A stretch of 64,000 nt of DNA from Granulicatella elegans (GTDB lineage: Bacteria > Bacillota > Bacilli > Lactobacillales > Aerococcaceae), in assembly GCF_020735385.1 (NCBI RefSeq), contig NZ_CP085953.1:62001-126000 (forward strand), given 5' to 3'. The notes beneath the pieces were generated by a model. That model made no database searches, was not told the origin of the DNA, and worked only from the letters and a program-made list of their open reading frames with translations. The number at the start of each line of letters is the position of its first letter. Positions within the stretch are counted from its first letter, which is position 1. A program made the translations under genes and the position numbers. Positions 34,532 to 47,246 of this stretch are shown here, one piece after another.

Positions 34532-34583
34532 GTAGCACTAGCAATGAGACAGCCATAGCTGGCTGCTGGCGTCCATCTGCTAC
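34532..34583 (-). repeat. Structured 3'-UTR element, copy B1
   Basis: Read on the minus strand, downstream of potD, the core is GGACGCCAGCAGCC, hairpin CAGC-TATG-GCTG, then GTCTCATTGCTA. An outer stem GTAGCA / TGCTAC (34532-34537 with 34578-34583) encloses it. It is the second of two copies in this gap. Confidence 0.6.
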
Positions 34584-34690
34584 TATCACACAAAGCCAAT
34601 CTCATAAACGCACTCTCATAATTATCCGTAAAAATAGAAATGACTTTTCGCAGTAGCAACAGTCCTATAAGCCACAAAGGCTTATAGGGC

Positions 34691-34775
34691 AGGAAAAATT
34701 GAGACCCTTGGCTCAATTTTTAGGCATGAGACCGTAGGGCTGCTGCCGTCCTAAGCTACATTAGAAAAGTCAATT
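34691..34775 (-). repeat. Structured 3'-UTR element, copy B2
   Basis: On the minus strand AGCTTAGGACGGCAGCAGCC, a short CC-TAC-GG hairpin and GGTCTCATGCCTAA are followed by the hairpin AAAAATTGAG / CTCAATTTTT. The copy at 54008-54090 has the same parts. Where the second hairpin differs, both arms change together, and the GGCA / TGCC pair changes in step with GCAA / TTGC of the other copies. It begins 10-30 bases after the potD stop. Confidence 0.62.
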
Positions 34776-34785
34776 TCTATTAACA

Positions 34786-35856
34786 TTAGTTTCGGAAAAT
34801 CTTAGCCTCCAAGAACAGGTCATTATACAACCCTAACAACTCAGAACCTAGATTCTCATACACTTCCATATGCTCCATCTGCTCATCCGTAGGATAAAAA
34901 GTCTCATTATTCGTTACCTCTTCTGGTAACAACTCTAACGCATCCTTATTCGGAGTTGAATACCCAACATATTCTGCATTTTTAGCAGCCACATCTGGTC
35001 TCAATAAAAAGGAAATAAAGCGATACGCACCATCATAGTTTTTGGCCGTTTTTGGAATGACAATATTATCAAACCATAAGTTCGTTCCCTCTTTCGGTAA
35101 GACATACGCTAAGTCTTCATTTTTCTCCAACATTTTCGCAGCTTCCCCAGAGAATGAAACGCCAATGGAAGCTTCCCCTTGCGCCATATACGTCTTCATT
35201 TCATCCGCAATAATCGCTTTAGCATTTGGCATTAATGTTTTCAAGAATTTACCAGCTTCTTTTACAACTTCAGGATCCTTTTCGTTCAAAGAATACCCTT
35301 GTGTTTGAAGCGCAATTCCCATCATTTCTCTAGCTCCATCAATAAATAAAATGGAATCTTTGTAGTCTTCTTTCCATAAATCAGACCATTTCGTAATTTC
35401 ACCTTCAGCAATATTTTTAGTATTATAAATAATTCCTAAAGTTCCCCAGAAATAAGGAATACTATAACGATTATTTGGATCAAAACTCTTATTCAAGAAT
35501 TTTCCATCTAAATGTTCGATTCCTTCAATTTTAGAATAATCTAGTGGCACTAATAAATCTTCTTTTAACATTTTATGAATGGCATATTCACTTGGAATCG
35601 CCACATCATAATTTGTACCACCTTGTTTGATTTTTGTATACATCGCTTCATTTGAATCAAATGTTTCATAAATTACTTTATAACCTGTTTCTTCTTCAAA
35701 CTGAGTAATTAAACTAGGATCAATATAATCTCCCCAGTTGTAAACAATAATCGTATCAAGGCTACCGGCAGTAGCTGTTTCAAAATTTTTTCTAAAAAGA
35801 AACAATCCCAAACTTGCGACTAAAATTGCTCCAATAAACATCATTAATCGCTTCAT
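34786..35856 (-). CDS. potD: Spermidine/putrescine-binding protein PotD
   Basis: PotD is the extracellular substrate-binding protein of the polyamine ABC importer. The 356-residue protein has an N-terminal hydrophobic segment (about residues 4-22) and then IIVYNWGDYIDPSLITQFEEETG, the family signature, with YETFDSNEAMYTKIKQGG and WFDNIVIPKTAKN. There is no lipobox cysteine, so it is probably held by an uncleaved N-terminal helix, as in streptococci. The ATG overlaps the potC stop by four bases. It is the last gene of the XRE-potABCD operon. A two-copy structured element follows. Confidence 0.95.
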   Translation of the reverse strand: MKRLMMFIGAILVASLGLFLFRKNFETATAGSLDTIIVYNWGDYIDPSLITQFEEETGYKVIYETFDSNEAMYTKIKQGGTNYDVAIPSEYAIHKMLKEDLLVPLDYSKIEGIEHLDGKFLNKSFDPNNRYSIPYFWGTLGIIYNTKNIAEGEITKWSDLWKEDYKDSILFIDGAREMMGIALQTQGYSLNEKDPEVVKEAGKFLKTLMPNAKAIIADEMKTYMAQGEASIGVSFSGEAAKMLEKNEDLAYVLPKEGTNLWFDNIVIPKTAKNYDGAYRFISFLLRPDVAAKNAEYVGYSTPNKDALELLPEEVTNNETFYPTDEQMEHMEVYENLGSELLGLYNDLFLEAKIFRN

Positions 35857-36689
35857 AACGCTACCCCCTTCACTAAATCATTCTCATCATTTTTTTGATT
35901 TAAACGTTTTGCTTGATATTGTTGAATGAAATAATATCCAATCACTAACACTAATGAGAACAAGAACATTAAAGTACTTAATGCATTAATTTGTAAACTA
36001 ATTCCTTGACGGGCTCTTGAATAAATTTCAACCGCAATTGTTGAGAATCCATTACCTGTTACGAAGAACGTTACCGCAAAATCATCTAATGAATACGTAA
36101 ACGCCATAAAAAATCCACTCAAAATTCCAGGTGTAATCGATGGTAAAATAATTCGTGTTAACACTTGCGAACTTGTTGCACCTAAGTCACGTGCCGCAGT
36201 AATCATTGAACGATTCATTTCTGTTAATTTTGGTAAAACCATTAATACAACAATTGGAATATTAAACGCAATATGCGAAAGTAGTACAGACCAAAATCCT
36301 AATTTAAATCCAATAAAGGTAAATAAAATTAATAAACTTGCCCCGATAATAACGTCTGGAGAAACTAATAAAATATTATTCATCCCAAGCACAAATTGCT
36401 TTCTTCTATTTGAACGAATAAAATCAATCATAATTGCTCCGAGAGTTCCAATAATCGTTGCACATAGTGCAGATAATAAGGCTAAAATTAAAGTATCAAT
36501 AACGATTCCAATTAATCTAGTATCTCCAAGAACCGCTTGATAATGTTCTAAAGTAAACGATTGGAAATCGTTCATTCCTCCACCACTATTGAATGAATAA
36601 TAAATCAAATAGAAAATTGGAGCATATAGTACTGCAAACACAAATACTAAATAAGCATTTGATAACCAATGATTTTTTTCTAATTTCAT
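35853..36689 (-). CDS. potC: Spermidine/putrescine ABC transporter permease PotC
   Basis: The 278-residue inner-membrane permease has six predicted membrane helices. The EAA loop (MITAARDLGATSSQVLTRIILPSITPGI, about residues 168-195) contacts the PotA ATPase. GGAGGAG precedes the ATG, which overlaps the potB stop as TAATG. It pairs with PotB to form the transmembrane channel for polyamines. Confidence 0.95.
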   Translation of the reverse strand: MKLEKNHWLSNAYLVFVFAVLYAPIFYLIYYSFNSGGGMNDFQSFTLEHYQAVLGDTRLIGIVIDTLILALLSALCATIIGTLGAIMIDFIRSNRRKQFVLGMNNILLVSPDVIIGASLLILFTFIGFKLGFWSVLLSHIAFNIPIVVLMVLPKLTEMNRSMITAARDLGATSSQVLTRIILPSITPGILSGFFMAFTYSLDDFAVTFFVTGNGFSTIAVEIYSRARQGISLQINALSTLMFLFSLVLVIGYYFIQQYQAKRLNQKNDENDLVKGVAL

Positions 36690-37498
36690 TATGCTTCTCC
36701 TCCATGTCTACGATCTCGTGTGACAAACATTAAGACAATCATCGCCACAATTAAGACAACCCCAATTGTTGAACCCATTCCCCAGTTTTGTGTCACTAAG
36801 AAATGTTGCTCTACAGCAGTTCCTAATGTAATCACACGATTTCCTCCAATTAAACGAGTTAACATGAATAGTGATAGTGAGGGAATAAATACTGCTTGAA
36901 CGCCACTTCTAACACCACTCATTGTTAATGGAATGACAACATTTTTTAATGTTTGCCATGGAGTCGCACCAAGATCTCGACTTGCTGCAATTAGCGAACT
37001 TGGCAATTCTTCTACTGCATTGAAAATTGGTAAAATCATAAATGGTAACTCAATATAAGCAGCTACTGTTAAGAAACTAAAATCCGTAAATAGAAATTCT
37101 TTTGGCGCAATTCCAAATAATGATAAAAATTGATTGACAGTACCCGTTTGGCTAAAAATTCCAATAAAAGCATAAGCTTTTAATAATAAATTGACCCAAG
37201 TCGGTAAGATGATTAATAATAGCCATAAATTTTTATGTTTAGTTTTACTTAAAAAGTAAGCTGTTGGATAACTCACGACTAAAGTCACTAATGTTACTAA
37301 AAAGGCATACCACACTGAGTTAAATGTCATTTCTAAATAATTACCAGAAGAAAAATAATTCGTATAGTTTCCAATCGTTAATTGATTATTAATATCAAAA
37401 AATGACTTATAGAAAATCATCGCCAAAGGCGCTACTACAAATAATGCCAACCATAACAGATATGGAATGGAAAAGCACATGCGAGAATTTTTACTCAT
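36689..37498 (-). CDS. potB: Spermidine/putrescine ABC transporter permease PotB
   Basis: The 269-residue permease starts [20 protein letters not shown] at 37498, chosen because GGAGG lies about eight bases upstream; a longer reading to 37522 runs into potA coding sequence. Six membrane helices are predicted, with the EAA loop [23 protein letters not shown]. It forms a heterodimer with PotC. Its start lies just inside the end of potA, so the genes are tightly coupled. Confidence 0.95.
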   Translation of the reverse strand: MSKNSRMCFSIPYLLWLALFVVAPLAMIFYKSFFDINNQLTIGNYTNYFSSGNYLEMTFNSVWYAFLVTLVTLVVSYPTAYFLSKTKHKNLWLLLIILPTWVNLLLKAYAFIGIFSQTGTVNQFLSLFGIAPKEFLFTDFSFLTVAAYIELPFMILPIFNAVEELPSSLIAASRDLGATPWQTLKNVVIPLTMSGVRSGVQAVFIPSLSLFMLTRLIGGNRVITLGTAVEQHFLVTQNWGMGSTIGVVLIVAMIVLMFVTRDRRHGGEA

Positions 37499-38600
37499 TG
37501 CTATCGTCCTCCACTTCCTCATAGCTTTCTAGACGTGCATCAAATTCTTCTTCACTTTCTCCAAAACGCATTACGTGAATATCTTGTGGCTCGAAGTATA
37601 ATCCAACTTTAGAACCAACTTCTGCTTTTTTCGTTGAGTGAATCATCCACTCATTTTTATTTTCGTCATAACAAATAATTTCATAGTGAACTCCACGGAA
37701 TAATTGTGTATCCACTTCAACAATTAATTTTCCTTTATCCACACTTGTTAGAGATAAATCTTCCGGACGAATAACGATTTCAACTTTTTCATTTGGACGC
37801 ATACCAGCATCGGCACATTCAAATTCTTTACCAACAAATTCTACTAAGTAGTCTTCTTTCATCACACCAGCAACGATATTACTTTCTCCGATAAAGTCCG
37901 CAACGAAACGGTTAATTGGTTCATCATAAATATCAACTGGAGTCCCAGATTGAATAATTTCCCCACCATTTAATACGAAGATTTCATCACTCATCGCAAG
38001 AGCTTCTTCTTGGTCATGCGTCACGAAAATAAATGTAATTCCTAAACGTTGTTGTAATTCACGTAATTCATACTGCATGTCAGTTCTTAATTTTAAGTCT
38101 AATGCTGATAATGGTTCATCTAATAATAGAACTTCTGGTTCATTCACTAATGCACGAGCAATCGCTACACGCTGTTGTTGTCCTCCAGACATTTGAACAA
38201 TCTCACGTTTTTCATACCCTGATAATTGAACTAATTTTAATGCTTCAGAAACTTTTTGTTTAATCGCATCTTCAGGTAATTTTTTCAAACGTAAACCGAA
38301 TGCAATATTTTCAAATACATTCATATGAGGGAATAATGCATAGTCTTGGAATACAGTATTTACTTTACGTTTATTTGGTGGTAAATCCGTTACATCTTCT
38401 CCATTTAGTGTAACTGTTCCAGTTGTTGCATCAGTAAAACCAGCAATAATACGAAGAATGGTAGTTTTTCCACATCCTGAAGGGCCTAATAATGTATAAA
38501 ATTTCCCTTTTTCAATTCCAAAGTTAATATTTTTTAAAACTTGAGTATCATCATAAGATTTTGTAACATTTTCAAATGTAATAATTGTATTGTTAGACAT
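37491..38600 (-). CDS. potA: Spermidine/putrescine ABC transporter ATPase PotA
   Basis: PotA hydrolyses ATP to drive polyamine import. The protein (369 residues from the ATG at 38600, [18 protein letters not shown]) has Walker [11 protein letters not shown], signature [15 protein letters not shown], Walker [13 protein letters not shown] and a C-terminal TOBE region. The ribosome site (GGAAGG) is about 13 bases away, longer than usual, and a start at 38648 overlapping the regulator gene cannot be excluded. It follows the XRE regulator directly. Confidence 0.95.
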   Translation of the reverse strand: MSNNTIITFENVTKSYDDTQVLKNINFGIEKGKFYTLLGPSGCGKTTILRIIAGFTDATTGTVTLNGEDVTDLPPNKRKVNTVFQDYALFPHMNVFENIAFGLRLKKLPEDAIKQKVSEALKLVQLSGYEKREIVQMSGGQQQRVAIARALVNEPEVLLLDEPLSALDLKLRTDMQYELRELQQRLGITFIFVTHDQEEALAMSDEIFVLNGGEIIQSGTPVDIYDEPINRFVADFIGESNIVAGVMKEDYLVEFVGKEFECADAGMRPNEKVEIVIRPEDLSLTSVDKGKLIVEVDTQLFRGVHYEIICYDENKNEWMIHSTKKAEVGSKVGLYFEPQDIHVMRFGESEEEFDARLESYEEVEDDSNE

Positions 38601-38622
38601 GTTTTGTACCAATCCTTCCTTT

Positions 38623-39165
38623 TTATAAATAAGAATTTGTTGCAACAATTAACACCTTACTTGTTTCATTGCCAGCATTTTTAATTTGGTGCTTAGCAGA
38701 AGCTTCAAAATAAAATGATTCTCCTTTTGAGACAATTTCTATTTGTTTTCCTACTTTCACCTGAACTTTACCTTCTAGAACATATCCAAAAGTTTCGGAT
38801 AATGATGGTTCGAACACTTTGTATTCGCCTTTCGGTTGAAATTCCAATATTACTGGTTCCATCTCATGTTCATTTGAATCTGGATTTAACCAAGTCACGA
38901 TTGTTTTATGTTTTGGATTCTCCATAACAGTCATATCTTCAGGTCCATAAACGATTAAAGCTTCTTCCGGTCCATCTTCAAAGAAATCCTTTGGCGCACA
39001 TCCTAATACTTCTAAAATATCAAAAAATGTGTCCATCGAAGGTGAACTTAGATCATTTTCTAATTGGGATATATATCCTTTTGATAAATCCGTCCTCTCG
39101 GCTAATTCTTCTTGGGTCAGTCCTTTTTGAACACGAAGTGCTTTTAATTGACTCCCTATTTCCAT
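38623..39165 (-). CDS. XRE family regulator with cupin domain
   Basis: The 180-residue protein has an N-terminal helix-turn-helix ([20 protein letters not shown], about residues 8-60) and a C-terminal cupin ([27 protein letters not shown], about 125-175). This is the PuuR type that senses a small ligand, here probably a polyamine. It is the first gene of the pot operon, with GGAGGG five bases before the ATG. A strong promoter and a perfect palindrome lie just upstream (39181-39239), so autoregulation of the whole operon is likely. Confidence 0.92.
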   Translation of the reverse strand: MEIGSQLKALRVQKGLTQEELAERTDLSKGYISQLENDLSSPSMDTFFDILEVLGCAPKDFFEDGPEEALIVYGPEDMTVMENPKHKTIVTWLNPDSNEHEMEPVILEFQPKGEYKVFEPSLSETFGYVLEGKVQVKVGKQIEIVSKGESFYFEASAKHQIKNAGNETSKVLIVATNSYL

Positions 39166-39180
39166 ATTATCCCTCCATTT

Positions 39181-39197
39181 TTAAACTAAAAGTTTAA
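39181..39197. promoter_or_regulatory. Palindromic operator upstream of the pot operon
   Basis: TTAAACT-AAA-AGTTTAA is a perfect 17-base palindrome between the -10 box and the regulator gene. A related half site CTAAGTTTAG lies in the promoter spacer. It is the likely binding site of the XRE-cupin regulator. Confidence 0.65.
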
Positions 39198-39211
39198 TAA
39201 CACTATGACTT

Positions 39212-39239
39212 ATTATACTCTAAGTTTAGTAATAGTCAA
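39212..39239 (-). promoter_or_regulatory. Promoter of the pot operon
   Basis: TTGACT (39234-39239) and TATAAT (39212-39217) on the minus strand are 16 bases apart. Confidence 0.85.
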
Positions 39240-39257
39240 CAAACAAATCTCAGAAAA

Positions 39258-39294
39258 ATAAAAAAAGAACCCTATACAATGGATAGAGTTCAGA
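39258..39294 (-). terminator. Terminator after the ROK kinase gene
   Basis: GAACTCTAT-N-ATAGGGTTC followed by TTTTTTT on the minus strand. Confidence 0.8.
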
Positions 39295-39321
39295 CAAATA
39301 GATATAAAAATTAAGATGCAA

Positions 39322-39357
39322 AGTAATGAAACCAAAGGTTTGCTGGCGTCCATTACT
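39322..39357 (-). repeat. Structured 3'-UTR element, copy C
   Basis: On the minus strand, between the ROK kinase stop and its terminator, lies GGACGCCAGCA, hairpin AACC-TTT-GGTT and TTCATTACT. The outer stem is AGTAATG / CATTACT. It is the most divergent copy, but the stem is again kept by paired changes. Confidence 0.5.
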
Positions 39358-39380
39358 ACGGTATAAGAAGTCAGTTATTA

Positions 39381-40250
39381 TTAACGTTCAGAAAGAGTCT
39401 TCGCCATTGCTAAGCATCCAATTGTTGCTGCATTATTCCCTAAAGCTGGAGTTTGTATATACTCATCAACAGAAGGATAACCAACATAACCATTCATTAA
39501 TTTCTCAAATTCTTGCTTAACTTTCTTTAATAAATGAGACTGTTGCATCACTCCACCACCTAAAACAATCACTTCAGGTGCTAAAATTAATGTTGTATTA
39601 TAAATACATTGTGCAGCATAATAAGCTTCAATATCCCAAATTGGATCAGTTGGCTCTAATTCAAATGCAGGACGTCCCGCTTTCTCTTGTAAGGCTGGTC
39701 CAGCTGCTAAACCTTCTAAACAGTCAGAGTGGAAAGGACATACACATTTTGCATTATCTTCAGGATGACGTTTGACAATCATATGACCCATTTCAGGGAA
39801 GTTCATCCCACCTACAAACTTACCACGTTGGATAGCTCCACCACCAACACCGGTTCCAAATGTATAATACACTAAACTTTCTAAATCTTTTCCATGACCA
39901 AAATAGTATTCGCCATAAGCTGCTGCATTTACATCAGTTGTCCAATTCATTGGTACATTTAAATGACGTTTCAATTCACCAATGAAATCAAAATTTTGCC
40001 ATGCTAATTTTGGAGTAGAAGTAATGTATCCAAATGTTGCAGATTTTTTATTACTATCAATAGGACCAAAAGCACCCACACCCACCGCTTCTAATTCTTG
40101 TTCATACTTTTTAAAAAATTCAAAAACTTTCGGTAAAGTTTCCTCTGGAGTTGTCGTTGGAATTGAAATTCTTTCTAAAACTTCCATATCATGATTTCCA
40201 ATGGCACAAACAAACTTTGTACCACCAGCTTCGATACTACCTAATACCAT
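39381..40250 (-). CDS. ROK family fructokinase
   Basis: The 289-residue protein starts MVLGSIEAGGTKFVCAIGNH (GGAGG upstream of 40250) and has the ROK signature. Its structural zinc site is HPEDNAKCVCPFHSDCLEGL, where one His and three Cys are spaced as in ScrK/YdhR-type fructokinases. The DVNAAAYGEYYFG and GTGVGGGAI segments form the sugar and ATP sites. It would phosphorylate fructose, for example after sucrose cleavage; glucose or mannose kinase activity is possible. No sugar transporter is adjacent. A member of the structured 3' element family lies before its terminator. Confidence 0.9.
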   Translation of the reverse strand: MVLGSIEAGGTKFVCAIGNHDMEVLERISIPTTTPEETLPKVFEFFKKYEQELEAVGVGAFGPIDSNKKSATFGYITSTPKLAWQNFDFIGELKRHLNVPMNWTTDVNAAAYGEYYFGHGKDLESLVYYTFGTGVGGGAIQRGKFVGGMNFPEMGHMIVKRHPEDNAKCVCPFHSDCLEGLAAGPALQEKAGRPAFELEPTDPIWDIEAYYAAQCIYNTTLILAPEVIVLGGGVMQQSHLLKKVKQEFEKLMNGYVGYPSVDEYIQTPALGNNAATIGCLAMAKTLSER

Positions 40251-40289
40251 ATAAAATTCCTCCAATTTGTTAATAATTATATTATAAAC

Positions 40290-40322
40290 AAAAAAAGACA
40301 AGTAAGCTAGTACTTACTTGTC
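40290..40322 (-). terminator. Terminator of the rRNA-tRNA operon
   Basis: GACAAGTAAG-TACTAG-CTTACTTGTC followed by TTTTTTTG on the minus strand lies directly after tRNA-Pro. Confidence 0.88.
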
Positions 40323-40328
40323 ATCTAA

Positions 40329-40402
40329 TCGGGAATACAGGATTCGAACCTACGACCCCTTGGTCCCAAACCAAGTGCTCTACCAAGCTGAGCTAATTCC
40401 CG
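40329..40402 (-). tRNA. tRNA-Pro(UGG)
   Basis: A 74-base cloverleaf with anticodon stem CTTGG-TT-TGG-GA-CCAAG and T loop GGTTCGAATCC. It is last in the tRNA cluster after 5S. Confidence 0.96.
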
Positions 40403-40406
40403 ATAA

Positions 40407-40480
40407 TGCACCCAACAGGAGTCGAACCTGTAACCGCTTGATTCGTAGTCAAGTACTCTATCCAATTGAGCTATGGGTGC
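40407..40480 (-). tRNA. tRNA-Arg(ACG), copy 2
   Basis: Cloverleaf with anticodon loop CT-ACG-AA. Identical to the copy at 40508-40581. Confidence 0.96.
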
Positions 40481-40507
40481 TACTTATTTACTTATATATA
40501 GAAAAAA

Positions 40508-40581
40508 TGCACCCAACAGGAGTCGAACCTGTAACCGCTTGATTCGTAGTCAAGTACTCTATCCAATTGAGCTATGGGTGC
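40508..40581 (-). tRNA. tRNA-Arg(ACG), copy 1
   Basis: Identical to the next tRNA downstream, separated by 27 bases. A recent tandem duplication. Confidence 0.96.
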
Positions 40582-40606
40582 AAATTTTATTCAATTATAT
40601 TGAAAA

Positions 40607-40692
40607 TGCCGAGGGCCGGGATCGAACCGGCACGGTCATCACTGACCGCAGGATTTTAAGTCCTGTGCGTCTGCCAATTCCGCCACCCCGGC
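40607..40692 (-). tRNA. tRNA-Leu(UAA)
   Basis: An 86-base class II tRNA with a long variable arm (CGGTCAGTGATGACCG) and anticodon loop CT-TAA-AA. Confidence 0.96.
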
Positions 40693-40717
40693 ATGGGCCA
40701 TGGTTTATCATTGGCAA

Positions 40718-40789
40718 AGCGGAAGACGGGGTTCGAACCCGCGACCCCCACCTTGGCAAGGTGGTGTTCTACCACTGAACTACTTCCGC
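40718..40789 (-). tRNA. tRNA-Gly(GCC)
   Basis: Cloverleaf with stem CCACC-TT-GCC-AA-GGTGG. Confidence 0.96.
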
Positions 40790-40806
40790 AAATTTATTCA
40801 TTTAAA

Positions 40807-40879
40807 TGCCGGCTAAAGGACTTGAACCCTCGACCCTCTGATTACAAATCAGATGCTCTACCAACTGAGCTAAGCCGGC
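40807..40879 (-). tRNA. tRNA-Thr(UGU)
   Basis: Cloverleaf with stem TCTGA-TT-TGT-AA-TCAGA. Confidence 0.96.
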
Positions 40880-40892
40880 CGAAACTTAATAG

Positions 40893-40974
40893 TGCGGGTG
40901 AAGGGACTCGAACCCCCACGCCTCTCGGCGCTAGATCCTAAATCTAGTGCGTCTGCCAATTCCGCCACACCCGC
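40893..40974 (-). tRNA. tRNA-Leu(UAG)
   Basis: Class II tRNA with anticodon stem CTAGA-TT-TAG-GA-TCTAG and a long variable arm. Confidence 0.96.
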
Positions 40975-40991
40975 GATTTCTCGCTTGAGAA

Positions 40992-41064
40992 TGAGTGATA
41001 CAGGGCTCGAACCTGTGACCCTCTGATTAAAAGTCAGATGCTCTACCAACTGAGCTAATCACTC
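40992..41064 (-). tRNA. tRNA-Lys(UUU)
   Basis: Cloverleaf with stem TCTGA-CT-TTT-AA-TCAGA. Confidence 0.96.
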
Positions 41065-41072
41065 ATGATTCA

Positions 41073-41145
41073 TGGAGGTTAACGGGATCGAACCGCTGAC
41101 CCCCTGCTTGTAAGGCAGGTGCTCTCCCAGCTGAGCTAAACCTCC
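41073..41145 (-). tRNA. tRNA-Val(UAC)
   Basis: Cloverleaf with stem CCTGC-CT-TAC-AA-GCAGG. First tRNA after 5S rRNA. Confidence 0.96.
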
Positions 41146-41160
41146 ATAATATTTGAAAAG

Positions 41161-41277
41161 CGTGGCAACGTCCTACCCTCACAGGGGGAAACCCCCAACT
41201 ACTATCGGCGCTAAGAAGCTTAACTTCTGTGTTCGAGATGGGAACAGGTGTATCCTTCTTGCCATCGTCACCACACT
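41161..41277 (-). rRNA. rrf: 5S ribosomal RNA
   Basis: The typical 5S sequence (CCTGTTCCCATCTCGAACAC and TAGCGCCGATAGTAGTTGG) lies between 23S and tRNA-Val. Ends are estimated to within a few bases. Confidence 0.96.
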
Positions 41278-41351
41278 TCTCTCTTGAAAAAGCTCTCGCT
41301 CTCTCAAAACTGAATCTATATCCAATTCCTTCCTCATTTACCTTCAACCTT

Positions 41352-44266
<2,915 letters not shown>

Positions 44267-44399
44267 ATTATGGTCGCGTTGCTTCTTGTTAAAAAACTCT
44301 TTTTCGTTAGATTTCTCTAACTCTCGGTAAATTTTTGGTTTTCATTTGTGATATAGTATTCAGTTTTCAAAGGTCGAGTTTCTATCCTTTCGGATAGTA

Positions 44400-44472
44400 T
44401 GGAGACTAGCGGGATCGAACCGCTGACCTCCTGCGTGCAAAGCAGGCGCTCTCCCAGCTGAGCTAAGCCCCC
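44400..44472 (-). tRNA. tRNA-Ala(UGC)
   Basis: In the 16S-23S spacer; stem CCTGC-TT-TGC-AC-GCAGG. The acceptor stem uses two G-U pairs. Confidence 0.95.
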
Positions 44473-44489
44473 ATTAAATTCGAAACTTA

Positions 44490-44563
<74 letters not shown>

Positions 44564-44669
44564 GTTCGGATTTAGACTTATTGTTTTGAGAGTTAACCTC
44601 TCAAAACTAAACAAAGATTTCAACCTGTAGGGTTCCGTGTTCATCTAACGTCGAAACATTAGATGTTAT

Positions 44670-46224
<1,555 letters not shown>

Positions 46225-46392
46225 AATACATTCATGAGCTTTTGAAAGCTCATTTAATTACTGACTTATTGTTTTTCTCCTTAGAGAAAAGAAATTGTTG
46301 TTTCTTCACTTTTGTGAAGTCCCTACACATTTGGTTTGTCTTCTTTGTTTAGTTTTCAAAGGTCAACGTCGCTTTATCGCGACAACTCCTAT

Positions 46393-46421
46393 ATATTATC
46401 ACAGGCGTTTTTTTCTGTCAA
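46393..46421 (-). promoter_or_regulatory. rRNA operon promoter P2
   Basis: TTGACA (46416-46421) and TAATAT (46393-46398) are 17 bases apart. A second, weaker pair TTGCAA / TAAATT, 17 apart, lies about 100 bases upstream. The 380 bases between 16S and the DUF402 gene hold only these promoters, the leader stem and one terminator. Confidence 0.85.
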
Positions 46422-46552
46422 CTACTTTTTAAAATTTATTTTAAATTTATTTTTCGCAATCGTTTCAAAGGCGAACATTCGTTAACAGTGTTTATAATTT
46501 ACCATAGCTTTTTATTCTTTGCAAGTCTTTTTTAAAACTTTTTTATCTTTTA

Positions 46553-46589
46553 AAAAAATGTTTTGAAGCTCTCACTTCAAAACATTTTC
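46553..46589 (-). terminator. Terminator after the DUF402 gene
   Basis: AAAATGTTTTGAAG and CTTCAAAACATTTT form a perfect stem with T-rich flanks between the DUF402 gene and the rRNA promoter. Confidence 0.87.
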
Positions 46590-46608
46590 TTACTCACACT
46601 ACCTTGAG

Positions 46609-47151
46609 CTATTGTTTTCGATAGGTTAGTTGACAATAACGTTCATACCATAAGTCAACGTACTCTGGTGAAAATGGACCTTTTTTATTGTTAATCCAAT
46701 CGACTAGAATTTCAACATTCGCCTTCAAAATTTGATCAATCTCTTTTGAATAATGCATTTTTCGGCGGTGTTGTTCATATTCGTCGACATCTAATAGTCT
46801 TTTTTCACCATCCGGGAATATTTTAATATCTAAATCATAATCAATATATTTTAATGCTTCTTTATCTAATACATAAGGAGAAGCTAGATTACAATAGTAT
46901 GATATTCCTTTTTGACGAATCATGGTTACTACATTAAACCAGTAATGCTTATGATAGTATAACAGCGCTGGTTCTCTTGTTAGCCAACGTCTTCCATCCG
47001 CTTCGGTTACTAATGTATGATCATTACAAGCGATAATTGCTTGGTCACTTGTTTTTAACACCATACTATCTCTCCACGTACGATGAAGACTGCCATCATG
47101 TTTATAACTCTTGACAGTGATGAATTCTCCTTCTCTTGGATTTTGCATCAC
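46609..47151 (-). CDS. Nucleoside tri-/diphosphate phosphatase, DUF402 (YgaC-like)
   Basis: The 180-residue protein belongs to the DUF402/Ntdp family. Staphylococcal SA1684 and B. subtilis YgaC hydrolyse nucleoside tri- and diphosphates in this family. Conserved blocks are [55 protein letters not shown] and [13 protein letters not shown], with the acidic metal ligands (YIDYDLD). The start is either GTG 47151 or ATG 47148; AAGG about eight bases before the GTG slightly favours it. It is monocistronic with its own terminator. Confidence 0.9.
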   Translation of the reverse strand: MMQNPREGEFITVKSYKHDGSLHRTWRDSMVLKTSDQAIIACNDHTLVTEADGRRWLTREPALLYYHKHYWFNVVTMIRQKGISYYCNLASPYVLDKEALKYIDYDLDIKIFPDGEKRLLDVDEYEQHRRKMHYSKEIDQILKANVEILVDWINNKKGPFSPEYVDLWYERYCQLTYRKQ

Positions 47152-47246
47152 GAGTCCAACCTTCTATATCGATTTTAGAAAAGCTCCCTTTTCTTAATAT
47201 ACACATTCGACTGTAGTATAGCATATTTCGTTGCTTCTGTGAATAT

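Noticed and set aside
34474-34716. An 80-codon minus-strand frame after potD
   Set aside because: It lies over the structured repeat elements, starts without a ribosome site and its codons follow the hairpins, so it is a by-product of the repeats.
40407-40581. Mobile duplication of tRNA-Arg
   Set aside because: The two identical tandem tRNAs have no flanking element ends; simple duplication within the cluster is enough.
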